Shown here piece by piece: positions 48,135 through 58,562 of a stretch of 64,000 nt of DNA. Position numbers and translations under genes: made by a program. Under the pieces are notes generated by a model, which saw only the letters and a program-made list of their open reading frames with translations, ran no database searches and was not told the origin of the DNA. The stretch covers positions 1,054,001-1,118,000 of the forward strand of contig NW_025408670.1 of NCBI RefSeq assembly GCF_020360975.1. The letters are read 5' to 3'. This DNA is from Hirsutella rhossiliensis (taxonomy: Eukaryota > Ascomycota > Sordariomycetes > Hypocreales > Ophiocordycipitaceae). Position 1 is the stretch's first letter. Every line of letters starts with the position of its first letter.

Positions 48135-49229
48135 ATGTCCATCGCCATCTGGCCTCCCGTCTCGCCCGAGGAGCGCAGGGTCAAGGTGGCCGAGGCCCTG
48201 GTACGCCAAGGCAACCGCAGGCGCCGCGACTCGATACCCATGGGCTGACGCGTCTTCAGCAACGAGAGGTCGACTGGATCACGAGGGAAACCATCGACGC
48301 CTGCCGCGAGCTCAAGCATGGCCTCGACGACTGCTACGCCCTCCTCGCGCCCATCGACCCCGGCAGCACCCTCGTCATGAGCACCCCGCGCAACGAGAGG
48401 GTCAAAGGCACCATCACCCGCGTCGGCAGCCGCATCGTCAAGGGCGTGCGTCCCCCCCTCCCCCCTTCTCTCCATGCGCCGTTGTCCAGGCTGGCTGACG
48501 CTCGACCAGTCTCTCAATCTCCAGTTCCGCACCCTACCCCCCCAGTCCATTGCCCTCTCGCCCTCGTCTCACATCCACATCCACGCTCTCGACGCCCTCC
48601 ACACAAACCTCACCCAGGCCATCGACCTCCTCGCTCTCGACCTCGCCCGCGAAACCCCCCACGACGCGCCCTCGCTCGCCTCCACCCTCACCCTCATCTC
48701 CGATTCTCTTGCCGAGTCCATCGCCCTGCTCAAGGGCCCGCCGCTCAACGAGCCCGACCCCAGCTGGCAGACGAGCTCCTGTCCTCCCCACCACTTCACC
48801 CCGCCCCTGCCCCCCACCATCAGCGTCCACTTTGCCTTGCAGGAGAGCAGCATCGTCCTGTCGCTGCGCGCCCTCGAGCCCGTCGACGCCCCCGTCCACT
48901 TCGGCACCAAGCTGGGCCTCGCCATCGGCACCGTCCGCCGCCTCGAGCACGACGAGTCGGACGTCGTCTTCCGATACAGACCCTCGGGTGACGGCAGCGC
49001 CGAACCAAAGAGAGGCGCCGCCAGAAATACGCCCGACCCGGCCTCTTCGCCGGCCTCTACCGGTACAAAGGGCGTGGAAGAGGTGTACGTGCGGGAAAAG
49101 GTGCGCATCGAGAGCGCCGACCCGAGCCTCATCTCTCTGCACTCCAAGCTCGGATACCTGAGCCACATGCTCAGTCAGATGAGGAGCAATCTGGCTGTCG
49201 TCATGAGCGCAGCCGGGCTCGACGAGTGA
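48135..49229 (+). CDS. RAV2: Rav2/Rogdi-like protein, putative V-ATPase assembly (RAVE) subunit
   Basis: Model: exons 48,135-48,200, 48,260-48,445 and 48,510-49,229, giving 323 residues. Introns of 59 and 64 bp have GTACGC and GTGCGT donors, CTGAC branch points and CAG acceptors, and all junctions are in phase. The N-terminus has an REVDWITRET helix typical of Rogdi, followed by TPRNERVKGTITRVGSRIVKG and FRTLPP, which match the conserved core of fungal Rav2. The C-terminus (LGYLSHMLSQM) is helical. In yeast Rav2 works in the RAVE complex that reassembles vacuolar V-ATPase. The gene is convergent with NIPSNAP, 409 bp away. Assignment is from motif memory; start chosen as the first ATG in frame with the spliced core. 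Confidence 0.78.
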
Positions 49230-49638
49230 AGACGGTGGGCAACGCCATCGAGACCTGTCCGTGTTTCTGATTTGGATACCCTGGAGTCAAGTCGGGACCA
49301 TGAGCGTCAATTTCAAAGTAGAGTGTATAATACCAAGGCTGCCAATGGTGTGTGTAAATTATCATCTTCTTGCAGTCAACATGACCTTTGCCAGATATTC
49401 TCCTCGCGCTTACTTGTGTCCGCCCAGGAGCCGGTACAAATGAAATGAACATAAGCGTGCGCTTCTCCCAAGCCCCGGTCTTTGCCTCGCGGAGTGGCCT
49501 CCAGTCTCAGGCCCCCGGCTTCAACCCCATGTCTTGTTTGGACATCAGACTCTGTGCTAATCATTGCGCGCGAGCCTGAGCGACTCGATTTCCCGCTACC
49601 TCGATATTCCATTGAGCCAGGGCCCCTGTGCCGTCTCT
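49230..49638. other. Convergent intergenic region (3' ends)
   Basis: 409 bp between the stops of the Rav2-like gene and NIPSNAP, holding both 3' untranslated regions. No other gene seen. Confidence 0.6.
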
Positions 49639-50761
49639 TTAGGCCACTGGAGACCATGGCATGGGAATCAAGATCCTCGAATTCATGGTCTGAATCAGAG
49701 GCACCGTCTTGTGAACCGTGTCGCTCCAGCCCTCGACCGACCAGCTCTTCTCCCGGCGCTCCCTCCGCTCCTCGAGGTTGGCAAACTGCCAGAGGTGGTG
49801 GACCGTGTTCAACTCTCCTATTTGAACAAACCACGCACCTACCCCCTCCATCACCTCGCGTCGCGCCTTGAGGCCACGCCGCCAGTGCGTCTCCCACTCC
49901 AACAGATTGCCGGGGTGCAGCGTGTACGACCGCAGCTCGAAGACACCTCCCAGTTGGCGTGGGGGTGTCGTGGGCCAGAAGGAGAACTCCTGCATCAGCG
50001 AGATGCTCTTGGACTTGATCATGCCCTTGAGTTTGTTGTCCAAAGCGGAGAACTCGGGGTGATGGGTGATGGAGTACCTAGACTCGTGGTAGCCCGCGTA
50101 CTTTTGGTACTCCCAGATGTGCACTGGCGGTTCGGTTAGCCTCGAGGCGTGGGTGGGTTCGTGGATGGAGGGGGGTCGTACCAAAGGTGTCGCAGTCACC
50201 AATTTCGGTGCGCCAGCTACCGACCAGGTGCACCTTGTTCTCGGGCGCGTTGGCAATCTGAGGATACCAGCGGCCGACGAGGTCGACGTACTCGTCTACC
50301 CTTTCGGGCTTGACCTCGTGGAAGACGATCGAGTGCACATACTTGCCACGGGCCAAGACCTGGCTGAAGCTTGCCTCCATCTGGGCCTCCATCTCCCTGC
50401 CCTCCTTGGTGCCGTAGATGAGGTTGGAGAGGGGGCCCGACTTGCGGTCAAGCTCCTTTTGCTTGGCCTGGGCGGTAAGTCCTGCAGCGTTCTCGGATGA
50501 GCCTTGGCCCGATTTCTCGGCCGAAGAAGCAGAAGACTTCTGGGCCAACGCACGTGCTCCCCGCTCCCTCTGCGCCTCTGCCAGCTGCTCTCGGAATGCC
50601 TTTTGCTTTGTGGTGAAGGACTGGACCGACGACGGAGAGGGATTGATGTCGCCCATCGAGGGCGTCTTGGACTCCCTCAGGGCGGCCGTGGTGCTCAGAG
50701 CCCTCGCACCGGCACGAGGGGCTGCCGCTGCGGCACGTCGAGTGAGGCTTCGGCACAGCAT
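49639..50761 (-). CDS. NIPSNAP family protein, probably mitochondrial
   Basis: Model on the minus strand: exon 1 50,182-50,761 and exon 2 49,639-50,123, giving 354 residues. The 58-bp intron has a GTACGA donor, GCTAAC branch point and CAG acceptor, and the junction rebuilds a valine codon before HIWEY. The N-terminus (MLCRSLTRRAAAAA...ALSTTAAL) is rich in Arg, Ala and Ser without acidic residues, like a mitochondrial targeting peptide. Two NIPSNAP half-domains follow: KYVHSIVFHEVKPERVDEY (about residue 134) and VFELRSYTLHPGN (about residue 235), with WSDTVHKTVPLI near the end. NIPSNAP proteins are matrix or outer-membrane associated and linked to mitochondrial quality control. It is divergent from ATP18. 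Confidence 0.9.
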
Positions 50762-51615
50762 GGCGTCAGGTGGTGGTACTGGTAGTTGGAGGCTCGGCGA
50801 CCGGTGCTGCTCGAGCCCAACAAAGGACGACAAGAGGAAGAGAGATGCCTCGGAGGAGTCTTGGCCCGTCGCACGAGGGTCCCTGGATGGCTCGCAGCAA
50901 GGCAAGAGACGCGCAAAGTCGAGGCAGCTGGTATTTTCCCCGAGAGCGCGGCAGACGGCGAGACACGCAGTGCAGGGCAGAGGCGGGCAGGACGGGGGCC
51001 GCGGAGCTCGTGGTGTTGCAGGCGGCGTATTGGAGGGCAGCCTCGACGGGCTATTGGATGCTCCTAGCACCGGGTACAGTACGTTGCAGCCACCCCGCAC
51101 TCTTCGCGGACGGAGGCACAGCAGTGTTGGAGTTATGCAGCGTTCAGGGTCTGGAGGAGGCGTCTTTGCAATCGATGGACGCTGATTGAGCCGCTGCCGT
51201 GGCGGGTTTTGCTGGACTTGAGGGTGGAGCGGGCGCTGTGAAGATTCAGGAGGTCGTAACGGGAAGTTCCCTGTCGCAAGTACTCCGTACTTCGCTGACA
51301 ATGACTGCCTCAGGCCGGTAGGCTACAATTACGGCACAGCAAGGAAAGGTACGGCGCTGGAGGTCATGATGTCATTTCGGCTTCAGCTCCTAGGTAAGCT
51401 TCTCACGTGACGTGTGCTTTTGAATCACAGCGGAGAAAGCCTTGTCCGAGCCCGGGCCAATCCCAGTTGAGGCCTCAGGCTGCCACTTTGCTCGGCCCGC
51501 AGGCTCAATTCGGCAGCGGGAGAGTGATCTGGCTCACAGTGGGGGAAAGGCAAGACTTCATCTCGAGCAACTCCCATCAGTCTCTTTGCGAAACCCACAA
51601 ACAACACCGCTCATC
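50762..51615. promoter_or_regulatory. Shared promoter of NIPSNAP and ATP18
   Basis: 854 bp separate the two divergent start codons. TCACGTGA, a perfect 8-bp E-box palindrome, lies at 51,403-51,410 and overlaps a TGACGTG CRE-like site; GGCCAATCC, a CCAAT box, lies at about 51,463-51,471. Both genes are predicted mitochondrial, so common control is plausible. No other gene is convincing here; the GC-rich open frames are chance. Confidence 0.5.
51403..51410. promoter_or_regulatory. E-box palindrome TCACGTGA
   Basis: This 8-bp palindrome is the binding site type of Cbf1/USF bHLH factors. It lies about 205 bp upstream of the ATP18 start and 640 bp upstream of NIPSNAP. Site identity is seen; factor binding is inferred. 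Confidence 0.45.
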
Positions 51616-52080
51616 ATGTCTTGGCTCGGCGTCGTTCCCTTTAAAAAGTTTCCGGCTCCTTTCCGTGCGTTCAATCCCCTGCTCGGCGTGGCCCCGGAGG
51701 AGGACTGGCGGACTTGATGCTAACAAAACCATGGATACAGTGAAGCCGATGGCACCCTTCTTTGCCGCCGGTACGTGCACCCTCGGTGCCGAGACTCGAC
51801 GACTTTGCCTGCGCGGGAAGAATCGACTCACGGCGACGGCGACTCTCCCTCCTCGCGCGTGTCGAGGGATGATGCGCGGCGGCTAACCGAACCCAAGGCC
51901 TCATCATCGCCTACGGCGCCAACTCTGCCCAGAACGCCATGATGGCTTGTACGAGAACCCACCCCATACGGCTCTCCCGGATCCTTTGGAGAAGACCTTG
52001 ATGACTGATATGCCTGCACAGCCGACGAGTGGAAGAACGACCCCCGGAACCCCCAGGCCAAGGCGGGCAACAAACACTAG
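51616..52080 (+). CDS. ATP18: ATP synthase subunit J (i/j), Atp18
   Basis: Four small exons, 51,616-51,664, 51,741-51,770, 51,898-51,948 and 52,022-52,080, encode 62 residues. Introns of 76, 127 and 73 bp each start GT and end AG and carry branch points such as GCTAAC; phases agree throughout. The product begins MSWLGVVPFKKFPAPF, continues with KPMAPFFAAG and a short membrane segment LIIAYGANSAQNAMM, and ends DEWKNDPRNPQAKAGNKH. The KFPxP, KPM.PFF and NDPRNP motifs are diagnostic of subunit i/j of the mitochondrial F1Fo-ATP synthase. It sits in the inner membrane Fo part near dimer contacts. Length matches the family (about 60). Confidence 0.95.
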
Positions 52081-52645
52081 AGCGACTGGACGGGCGAACT
52101 GTGCGCAAGCAGCGACGTCTTGGTCGGACAGCAAGCATGATCGGACAGCTCGGGCGCATCAATTCGAGGCGGGATCCGCGTGGATTGGAGTTGTTCACAT
52201 AGATTCGCATCCGGGGATCCAATAGAGCTCGGGCAGCGTGTCGCGGCGCTATTGGAGTGATTTGCCTCGAGGACTCCGTCCACCGTGCATCGTATGGCCT
52301 GCTTGCTGCGGGACCTGCGGGACCGTTCATGTCGTGACTACTTGTGGTGCTCTGTGACGACTTGGCGCCGAATCAAGCGCCTTGACGTGCCCATTTCCCT
52401 CGCCTCGCCATTGACCTTCCCAGCTGCAGTGTCATTGAAGTTGGATAGACAAACAAGCTGTAGAAGCAAACAACAAAGCGTCCGAGTCGGATGAATCCAC
52501 ACGAAAAGAGTGGTCGCACTCCAAAGTCGTCGTCGCAGACACGTGGAGAAGGGCCGCTACACCTCACCCTCCGAAGCCGCTCGCTCGGCCTCTTACTCAA
52601 CCCACCCGCCGAAGACCCCGACACACAATCCGACCACCTCGCCCG
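52081..52645. other. Intergenic region upstream of the FSH hydrolase
   Basis: 565 bp with no gene; it should hold the 3' end of ATP18 and the promoter of the next gene. CT-rich stretches (52,560-52,640) are consistent with a fungal promoter or leader. Confidence 0.5.
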
Positions 52646-53695
52646 ATGCACCGCTTCGTCGGCAGATCCGCCCTCGGAATCAAACTGTCTCGCGCATCCT
52701 CTTCATCGTCATCACTGCTTATCGCGTCCTGGTGCCCGGCTCGTCATCGTGCCATGTCTACGACATCTCAGGCCGCGCCCTCGCAGCCGGCCGAGGTTAA
52801 GATTCTCATGCTGCACGGTACGTGCGCTCCTACATCGTTTTTGCTTCTGGGGGGCTTCGAGAAATCTTGGAGGAGACGTTGGGCTGTCGTTCTTTTTACC
52901 TCGAGAAGCTCGTCTTATCCCTCGTACATGGCATCACACTCACGCAACCACCTCACGCTAGGTTACACGCAATCCGGTCCCCTCTTCCACGCCAAAACCC
53001 GCGCCCTTGAGAAACTGCTCACAAAAACCCTCGCCCCCATCCCCCTCGTCCCCATCCTCGTCTACCCTACGGGCCCCAACCGCCTTCTCCCCCGCGACAT
53101 CCCCGGCTACCAACCCGCGGCTGGGCAGCAGGCAGACGGTGATGACGATGGCGACGGCGACTACCAGCCCGACACGTGGGCCTGGTTCCGCAAGGACGAG
53201 GCCACGGGCACGTACCGCCTCCTGGCAGAGGGCATGGCAACCGTGGCCGCCGCCATCCGCGAGGCCGGGGGCGTCGACGCCGTCTGCGGCTTCAGCCAGG
53301 GCGGCGCCATGGCTGCCGTCATCGCTGCCGCCTTGGAGCCGGATAGGCCCGTCCCCGAGGGGTCCGATGGCAGCTGGGCTCTGGCGCTGAGGGACGCCAA
53401 CGAGGGGCGGCCGCTCGACTTTGCTGTCTCCTACTCGGGCTTCTTCGGCCCCGTCGACGCGCTCAAGTGGTGCTACGAGCCCAAGCTCAAGACGCCCACT
53501 CTTCACTATATTGGGAGCCTCGACACCGTTGTCGACGAGAGACGGAGCCAGTCGCTCATCGACCGGTGCGTGGACCCTGTGGTCGTGGTGCATCCGGGCG
53601 GACATCACGTCCCCGTCGCCAAAGCATGGGTGATGCCCCTGGCTTGCTTCATCAAACAGCACGCACACGAGGCGCAGCCCAAGACAGGGTTATGA
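52646..53695 (+). CDS. FSH-family serine hydrolase
   Basis: Two exons, 52,646-52,817 and 52,962-53,695, encode 301 residues, or 265 if translation starts at the second ATG (52,754). The family core KILMLHGYTQSGPLFHAKT is rebuilt only when the 144-bp intron (GTACGT donor, TAG acceptor) is removed. Alpha/beta hydrolase residues are visible: nucleophile Ser169 in GFSQGGAM, Asp245 in GSLDTV and His272 in PGGHHVP (numbering from the first ATG). The N-terminal 36 residues are Arg/Ser-rich without acids and could target mitochondria. Yeast Fsh1 is a carboxyl ester hydrolase of unclear substrate; relatives occur in metabolite clusters, but none is seen nearby. The intron is in frame and stop-free. 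Confidence 0.88.
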   Translation: MHRFVGRSALGIKLSRASSSSSSLLIASWCPARHRAMSTTSQAAPSQPAEVKILMLHGTCAPTSFLLLGGFEKSWRRRWAVVLFTSRSSSYPSYMASHSRNHLTLGYTQSGPLFHAKTRALEKLLTKTLAPIPLVPILVYPTGPNRLLPRDIPGYQPAAGQQADGDDDGDGDYQPDTWAWFRKDEATGTYRLLAEGMATVAAAIREAGGVDAVCGFSQGGAMAAVIAAALEPDRPVPEGSDGSWALALRDANEGRPLDFAVSYSGFFGPVDALKWCYEPKLKTPTLHYIGSLDTVVDERRSQSLIDRCVDPVVVVHPGGHHVPVAKAWVMPLACFIKQHAHEAQPKTGL

Positions 53696-53885
53696 GGGTA
53701 CCTTTGGCGACCTCGAGTTCCCAAGGAGTGAGAATTAGTCTAGAAATGATAACAGGATAGAGCGGGCAAATAGACTTCATAAACCGGCATCCATATTACA
53801 TGTTCCCAAACCTGAGGACTATCTAATCTGTACAGTTATAGATGCCTAGCCGCGCCGAACCACGAGTGCAATGTCCGTCTTCCGT
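53696..53885. other. Convergent intergenic region FSH/RPN5
   Basis: 190 bp between the two stop codons, holding both 3' ends. No other feature seen. Confidence 0.55.
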
Positions 53886-55509
53886 CTACTTCGTGCTGGT
53901 AGGCTGGATGCGCGCCATCATTTCTTCCTTGGTGATGAGGTGGTCGATCCTCTCCAACAACCCCAGCAGGCTCTTCATGTTGTGGCTCCATTCGTTGAGG
54001 ATATCATCCGCATCCCTGGGCTTGGCAAAGCTAACAACCCGGGCAGGCCGGTCAATCTTGGCGTAGACCGTCTTGGAAGTGACGAGCTCGCTGATGTACT
54101 TTTCCGTCTCATCCTCGGCCAGGTCGAGCAACTCGGTGAGGCGCTTCATTTGGATGCGCGTGTAGTATTCTGCCACCACGCGCACGTTGTGCTCAATGAC
54201 ACGTTTCCGAAGGTCCTCCCACCGCTGATGAGCCTTCTCGTCCGACGATTGGCCCGATTGGGCGTCGAAGACGTCGGTGCTGCACAGGTGCGGGCCAAAC
54301 TTCTTCGCAATCTCGGGCCACCGCATCAGCTCGTGAACGGTGAAGAGCCGGAGAAGCTCGGCGTCTAGAGGGATCTGGGAGTTTCGAGTGTCGCGGTGGA
54401 TACGGTGGAGGAGGTCATGTTGCTCGTTGTCGTAGGGGGCCAGAATGGCGAAGTAGATGATGCGCTGGAGGGTCTGTCGCGCGGTTAGTCACGCTCTTGA
54501 TCCTCCTCGGGCCCAAATAGCGCTTACAGGGTGAAGCTTGGCGGGATCATCCTCAACCGCCTCCGTGTCGAGCACTTGCCGGTAGTGCTTGCAGACATCG
54601 AGGTACTTGTCGTCGTGCTTGGCGAGAGTGATTTGCTGCTCGTAGAAGCGCAGCTTCAAGTCTGTGATGTCGTCCACCTTCTCTTCCGGTACCTCCTCTC
54701 CCCGCGCCCTCTTCTTCTCGCGGTCCTTCTTTTCCTTTTCTAGCTGCTCAGCCGTCTTCTTGGGCTTTCGCGCCAGATATTTGGTGCTAATCTTGCGGGC
54801 GAGAATGCCGGCCTGTGTCCAGTCTCCGCTCTCAATGCAGAGGGCGACTTGAGCCAGGATAAACTCGGTCTTTTCTCGTCGGTCCATAGACCCAAAGGTC
54901 TCGACCTGCAGCTCGCAGAGAATCTCGGTGGCCGCATTGAGATCGCCCTGCGTCTTCTTGATGTCGGACAGAATCTTGGTCACACGGGCCCGCTCCACTT
55001 CAACAAAGATCTTGCCCTCAGTGACCGTCCGCAGCGTCTCGATGACGGAGAGCTTCGCCTTGAGGTCTGGTGTCGCATCGAGAAAGCCAACAACAGTCTG
55101 GACCATCTTGGTGATGGCCTGCTTGAGCTGACTGTGCTTCTTGGACAGCACCAGCGTCTGATCGTTCATCAGGCTCCAGTCGCCGGCATTTTTGCATAGT
55201 GTCACGATGGCGACGAGGACGCGCGATGTGGATGCTAGATCGGAAGCCTATGGGCAGGTCAGAGAGGCCCAGAAAAGTAGTCGGCAAACGCCTCTGAGCC
55301 GAGCTTACCTGACGGGTCTGCTTCTCGAGTGCGGTGAGCTTCTCAATGGCCCCTTGGAGGTTCGACTGCGATGCAAGTGTCAGCAGGAAGCCCAAAGGTT
55401 ATATTAAGGACCGATTCGCCCCAACCTTGGCCAGAGCTTCGGCCTCGGGAAGCTGCTTGTCGACCTCCTTGGAGAAGTCCTTCTCGGGCTTCAATGCTCC
55501 CTCAGACAT
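53886..55509 (-). CDS. RPN5: 26S proteasome regulatory subunit Rpn5
   Basis: Four exons on the minus strand, 55,426-55,509, 55,309-55,365, 54,528-55,247 and 53,886-54,473, encode 482 residues, the usual length. Introns of 60, 61 and 54 bp are in phase; the first has a GTTGGG donor. The N-terminus is MSEGALKPEKDFSKEVD; the central part (SDLASTSRVLVAIVTLCKNA, ETLRTVTEGKIFVEVERARV) and the C-terminal PCI domain (LRLFTVHELMRWPEIAKKF to the YAKIDRPARVVSF winged helix) are highly typical. Rpn5 is a scaffold of the 19S lid and binds the deubiquitinase module; it is essential. A basic/acidic linker (EKEKKDREKKRARGEE) lies near residue 205. A CACGTG lies upstream at about 55,815. Confidence 0.97.
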
Positions 55510-57097
55510 GGCGCCGACGCAGACTGTGGATGCGGGCGAAAGAGCGGGGCGAGAACGAAAGGAAGGAGACTCTAGCAAGCTGCTCTTGCGTAAACGTCTA
55601 TTAAACGGACGGTTCTCGCTTGGGGGTCGAAGTCAAGGGCGGCTGGTTGTCGACGAGGAGTGACGAGGCTGACAATGCATGCGTATTCGAAGTAGGTGGT
55701 AAGTGGACGCAAGAGGCTCCTCTGCCTGGTCGGAGCTTAGAGCACAGCTGGGGAAACATATGGCCGAGCCCGACCAGTGACCTCAAATGGCCGTTTCGGT
55801 GCGGCTGGCAGATCACGTGGCTCGCTAAGTCTTAGTAATCATACCGAAGGCCCGCCGTTACTTGGCTCCATCGGTCCACGACTCATCATCCACAACGGCT
55901 GAACCCGAAAGATCACAAAAACGCTGTCATGGCATGGCCTGTCTGCCCGAAGTCAGCCCGTGAGCCCCTAACAATGAGAACGTTTGATGTGCCAAAATTC
56001 TTGGGTGCCGCTCAACCACGTTGACCACCAGCCAGCCACCTGTCATACCCACCGGGTACGCTTGGGCAGAGGTGAAGAGTCTCGACTTTGGACGCGTGTT
56101 ACCGCATGGAGGAAGCTTCCAACAATCAGACTTGCCGCTCTATTGGCCGAGGCGAATTATACTCGACTACCCGGCAGAACGTCCGTCGTCCTCCCGTCAG
56201 ATTACTCTACACATCATGCGTTAGAGGCTTTGACCTTGATGCCTGAAACAGTCCAGCTTGTGTCTTGATTTTCTATGGCTGCATAAGTCGTAGACACTGT
56301 AACAGCGCCCCACGAGGTGGCATGCCGTATGAGCCGCACGAAGTATAATACACTACAAAAGATATCATTGAGACAACTACATGCGCGGATAAAGGTTGAG
56401 AAAGACGTGGCAGATGCCCTAGTCTCCTATCCTCATCGCCTTCATGGTGTCTCGCTTTGTCCACCGGCCAAATCTGTGTCATTTCGCCAGGCTCGGGTCC
56501 ATGGATCGCCATCGTGTGCATGTCGCAGCGCCTTAGAACGGGTCGAGGAGTCTGGACTTAGCACTGGTGAGGGGGGGGGGAGTTGGGGGGAAGGGGGGAC
56601 GATTATCGGAGCTCGAGGTAAAATAGCTTGTTTGAAACGGGGGCAATAAGGGTATGGACGATATCGTTCTCCCCTGAGATGCCGCCGGGCGCCACTGACA
56701 AAGATGCTTCGTGATCAAGCTTGCATCGAAATTCGATTCACCCGCCGTGAGTATCGTAAACGCATTGCCAGTCGCAGGACAGGTATCATTCGCCATCATC
56801 CAACTTGGAAAGCTAAATACCAAGGAGCGCCGCTTTTTACAAGCCCCGTCTCCATCACAAAGTCCTGCCAAAGCCTTTCCCTTCTTCCGCCATGCATTTT
56901 TGTTCATCAAGCTGATCTATTCGGTTGATTTTTCCCGTTTTCGTCCCTCCCCTCTCTGAGAGCAACTGAACGCTTGCCAGCTCTCAAATCGTAAAGGACT
57001 GGACCAAGAGTGAGTGGGCAAAGACTGCCCTGTATGTGCTGCTGGGTCGCTGCGCTGCATCGGCCGTGGCATACTCGAGCCACTGGTTGCAACGCAT
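55510..57097. other. Intergenic region upstream of RPN5
   Basis: About 1.6 kb. The right part holds the 3' end of the neighbouring membrane-protein gene, the left part the RPN5 promoter. A G-rich tract with runs of up to ten G lies at about 56,567-56,600. Small open frames look random in codon use. No RNA gene recognised. Confidence 0.5.
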
Positions 57098-58562
57098 TTA
57101 TGCAAGGTTTCTTTCTGTAGAGGTTTTTACAGGCCGACGGGTGTTTCGGCTTTCGTATGTCGAATGTACGTTTCTTCCTGCGCGGTCTGCATCGGTCATG
57201 GACCTCTCGTCACCACGGACTGTGACATCGGACCCGGAGGCCGAGTCGGGTACCATCCGGATACCGCCTCTTTCAGCCGTGTCAATGCGTCCTCGGCGAA
57301 AATTGCTTTGCGCAAGCTCGATATCAGACCGGTCGCTGGAGGCGCCGATGGGGCCGCGTCTTTCAGCCGTGCCACTGCGTCCGCGAAGAACATTGCTTTG
57401 TGCACGCTCCATGTCAGACCGGTCGATGGGTGAGCTGCTGGTACCGCCTCCCTCAGCCGTACCGCTGCGTCCACGGCGAACGTTGCTTATTGCGCGCTCG
57501 ATCTCAGACCGGTCGATGGTTGAGCTGCTGGTGCCGACTCCCTCAGCCGTGCCGCCGCGTCCACGCCGAGCGTTGCTTATTGCTTGCTCAATCTCAGACC
57601 GGTCAATAGAGGCGCTGCCCGCAGCACCGCGAAGAGTGACTTCGGCGTCTGAGCTGCTATTGGCGAAGACAACGACGCTACGTTTCTCGGGTCCCCCCTC
57701 GATGTCAGACAGCGTCTGAGCCGTGACGGCAGAGTCGACAGAATTGTTCCGGCTCGCGTCCTGGTGAGGTGTTGCGTCCTCTTGTTCGCGTCTGGCCTTT
57801 TTCCGGCGGCGATAGACTAGGTAGCCCGTCAGGGATGCGGCGTAGACGCCGAGTAAGCAGACGACGGGAATGATAAAGGGTGCTGCCCAGGGTGAGGCGC
57901 CGTTTCCTGACTTGAGAGCCGCTTCCCATTAGACGACTGAGTGGTTACGCGGCAGAGAGGAACGGAGGGGAAAGAGAGGCCGACGAACCGATTCTTTAGG
58001 AACCCAGGGAGGAGATAGTGTCCAGTTTGGATGTATATTATCTTGGCCGGCTGTGAGCCACATTGCGTACAGGCTCTTCTTTTCCAGGTTGTTTGGGGTC
58101 CATTGGCATGAGTCGCCGTCTATGGTATCTGCCCCGTCCCTCAGTCAGTGAGCCGAAGCCTTGACGCAGCATGGCAGGCTACACACCTGTTAGATTCGAG
58201 ATGAGCTCGTAGACGACGACGCCATCCTTTGGATACGTTACTTTGAACACGCCCAGGCCGGACCCAAGCTTGGCCAAGGACTGGTTCCAGCGGAGGGTGA
58301 AGGAGTCGCCATTGGAGATGCTATCGTTCCATTCATCGTTGAGAAAACGCAGGCCATGGACACCCAGGCCCGAGGCCGCGGCGTCGGTGGGGTGGACGGC
58401 CATGAGTTGGGGGGCCAAGGGGTGGGAGGGGATGAGCTCCCGCAAAGGGATAGGAACCGTTGCTGTGTAGCGTCAACCCGATTCACCACTCAAGCAGCTA
58501 CTCCAGGAGCCAAGCAAGGCCGACCAGGTCAAACAGGCAAATGAGAAGCGGGCCTGAAGCAT
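57098..58562 (-). CDS. Putative single-pass membrane protein with 30-residue tandem repeats
   Basis: Model on the minus strand: exons 58,502-58,562, 58,187-58,462, 57,989-58,128 and 57,098-57,910, 429 residues, phases consistent. The start MLQARFSFACLTWSALLGSW resembles a signal peptide. The exterior part (about 21-160) has N-glycosylation sites (NDS, NQS, NLT, NWT) and a WNQSLAKLGSGLGVFKVTY stretch. A membrane helix (AAPFIIPVVCLLGVYAAS, about residues 168-187) is followed by YRRRKKARR as stop-transfer. The cytoplasmic tail holds four 30-residue repeats of the SDRS-IE-A-SN-RRGR-GTAE type. I do not recognise the family. The first intron (39 bp) is unusually short and the last acceptor (AAG) is weak, so splice details are tentative. 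Confidence 0.6.
57241..57620 (-). repeat. Four 90-bp in-frame tandem repeats
   Basis: On the plus strand, the landmark CAGACC recurs at 57,325, 57,415, 57,505 and 57,595, exactly 90 bp apart. Each unit encodes 30 residues in the cytoplasmic tail of the membrane protein. Units differ by scattered substitutions, so the array is not brand-new. The opposite strand is also open, which produces a long spurious frame. Confidence 0.9.

Noticed and set aside
48377..49168. Several 190-210 codon frames on both strands over the Rav2-like gene
   Set aside because: They are shadows of a GC-rich coding sequence and are Pro/Arg/Ser low complexity.
50762..51301. Upstream extension of the NIPSNAP frame on the minus strand
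   Set aside because: The frame stays open by GC bias only; the targeting-peptide-like start at 50,761 is the natural beginning and the extension has no conserved features.
51407..51886. 159-codon plus-strand frame
   Set aside because: It runs through ATP18 exons 1-2 and introns in a different frame; the spliced ATP18 model explains the region.
57036..57719. 227-codon plus-strand frame
   Set aside because: It is the mirror of the repeat-containing tail of the minus-strand membrane protein, which has a signal peptide, a membrane helix and consistent splice phases.
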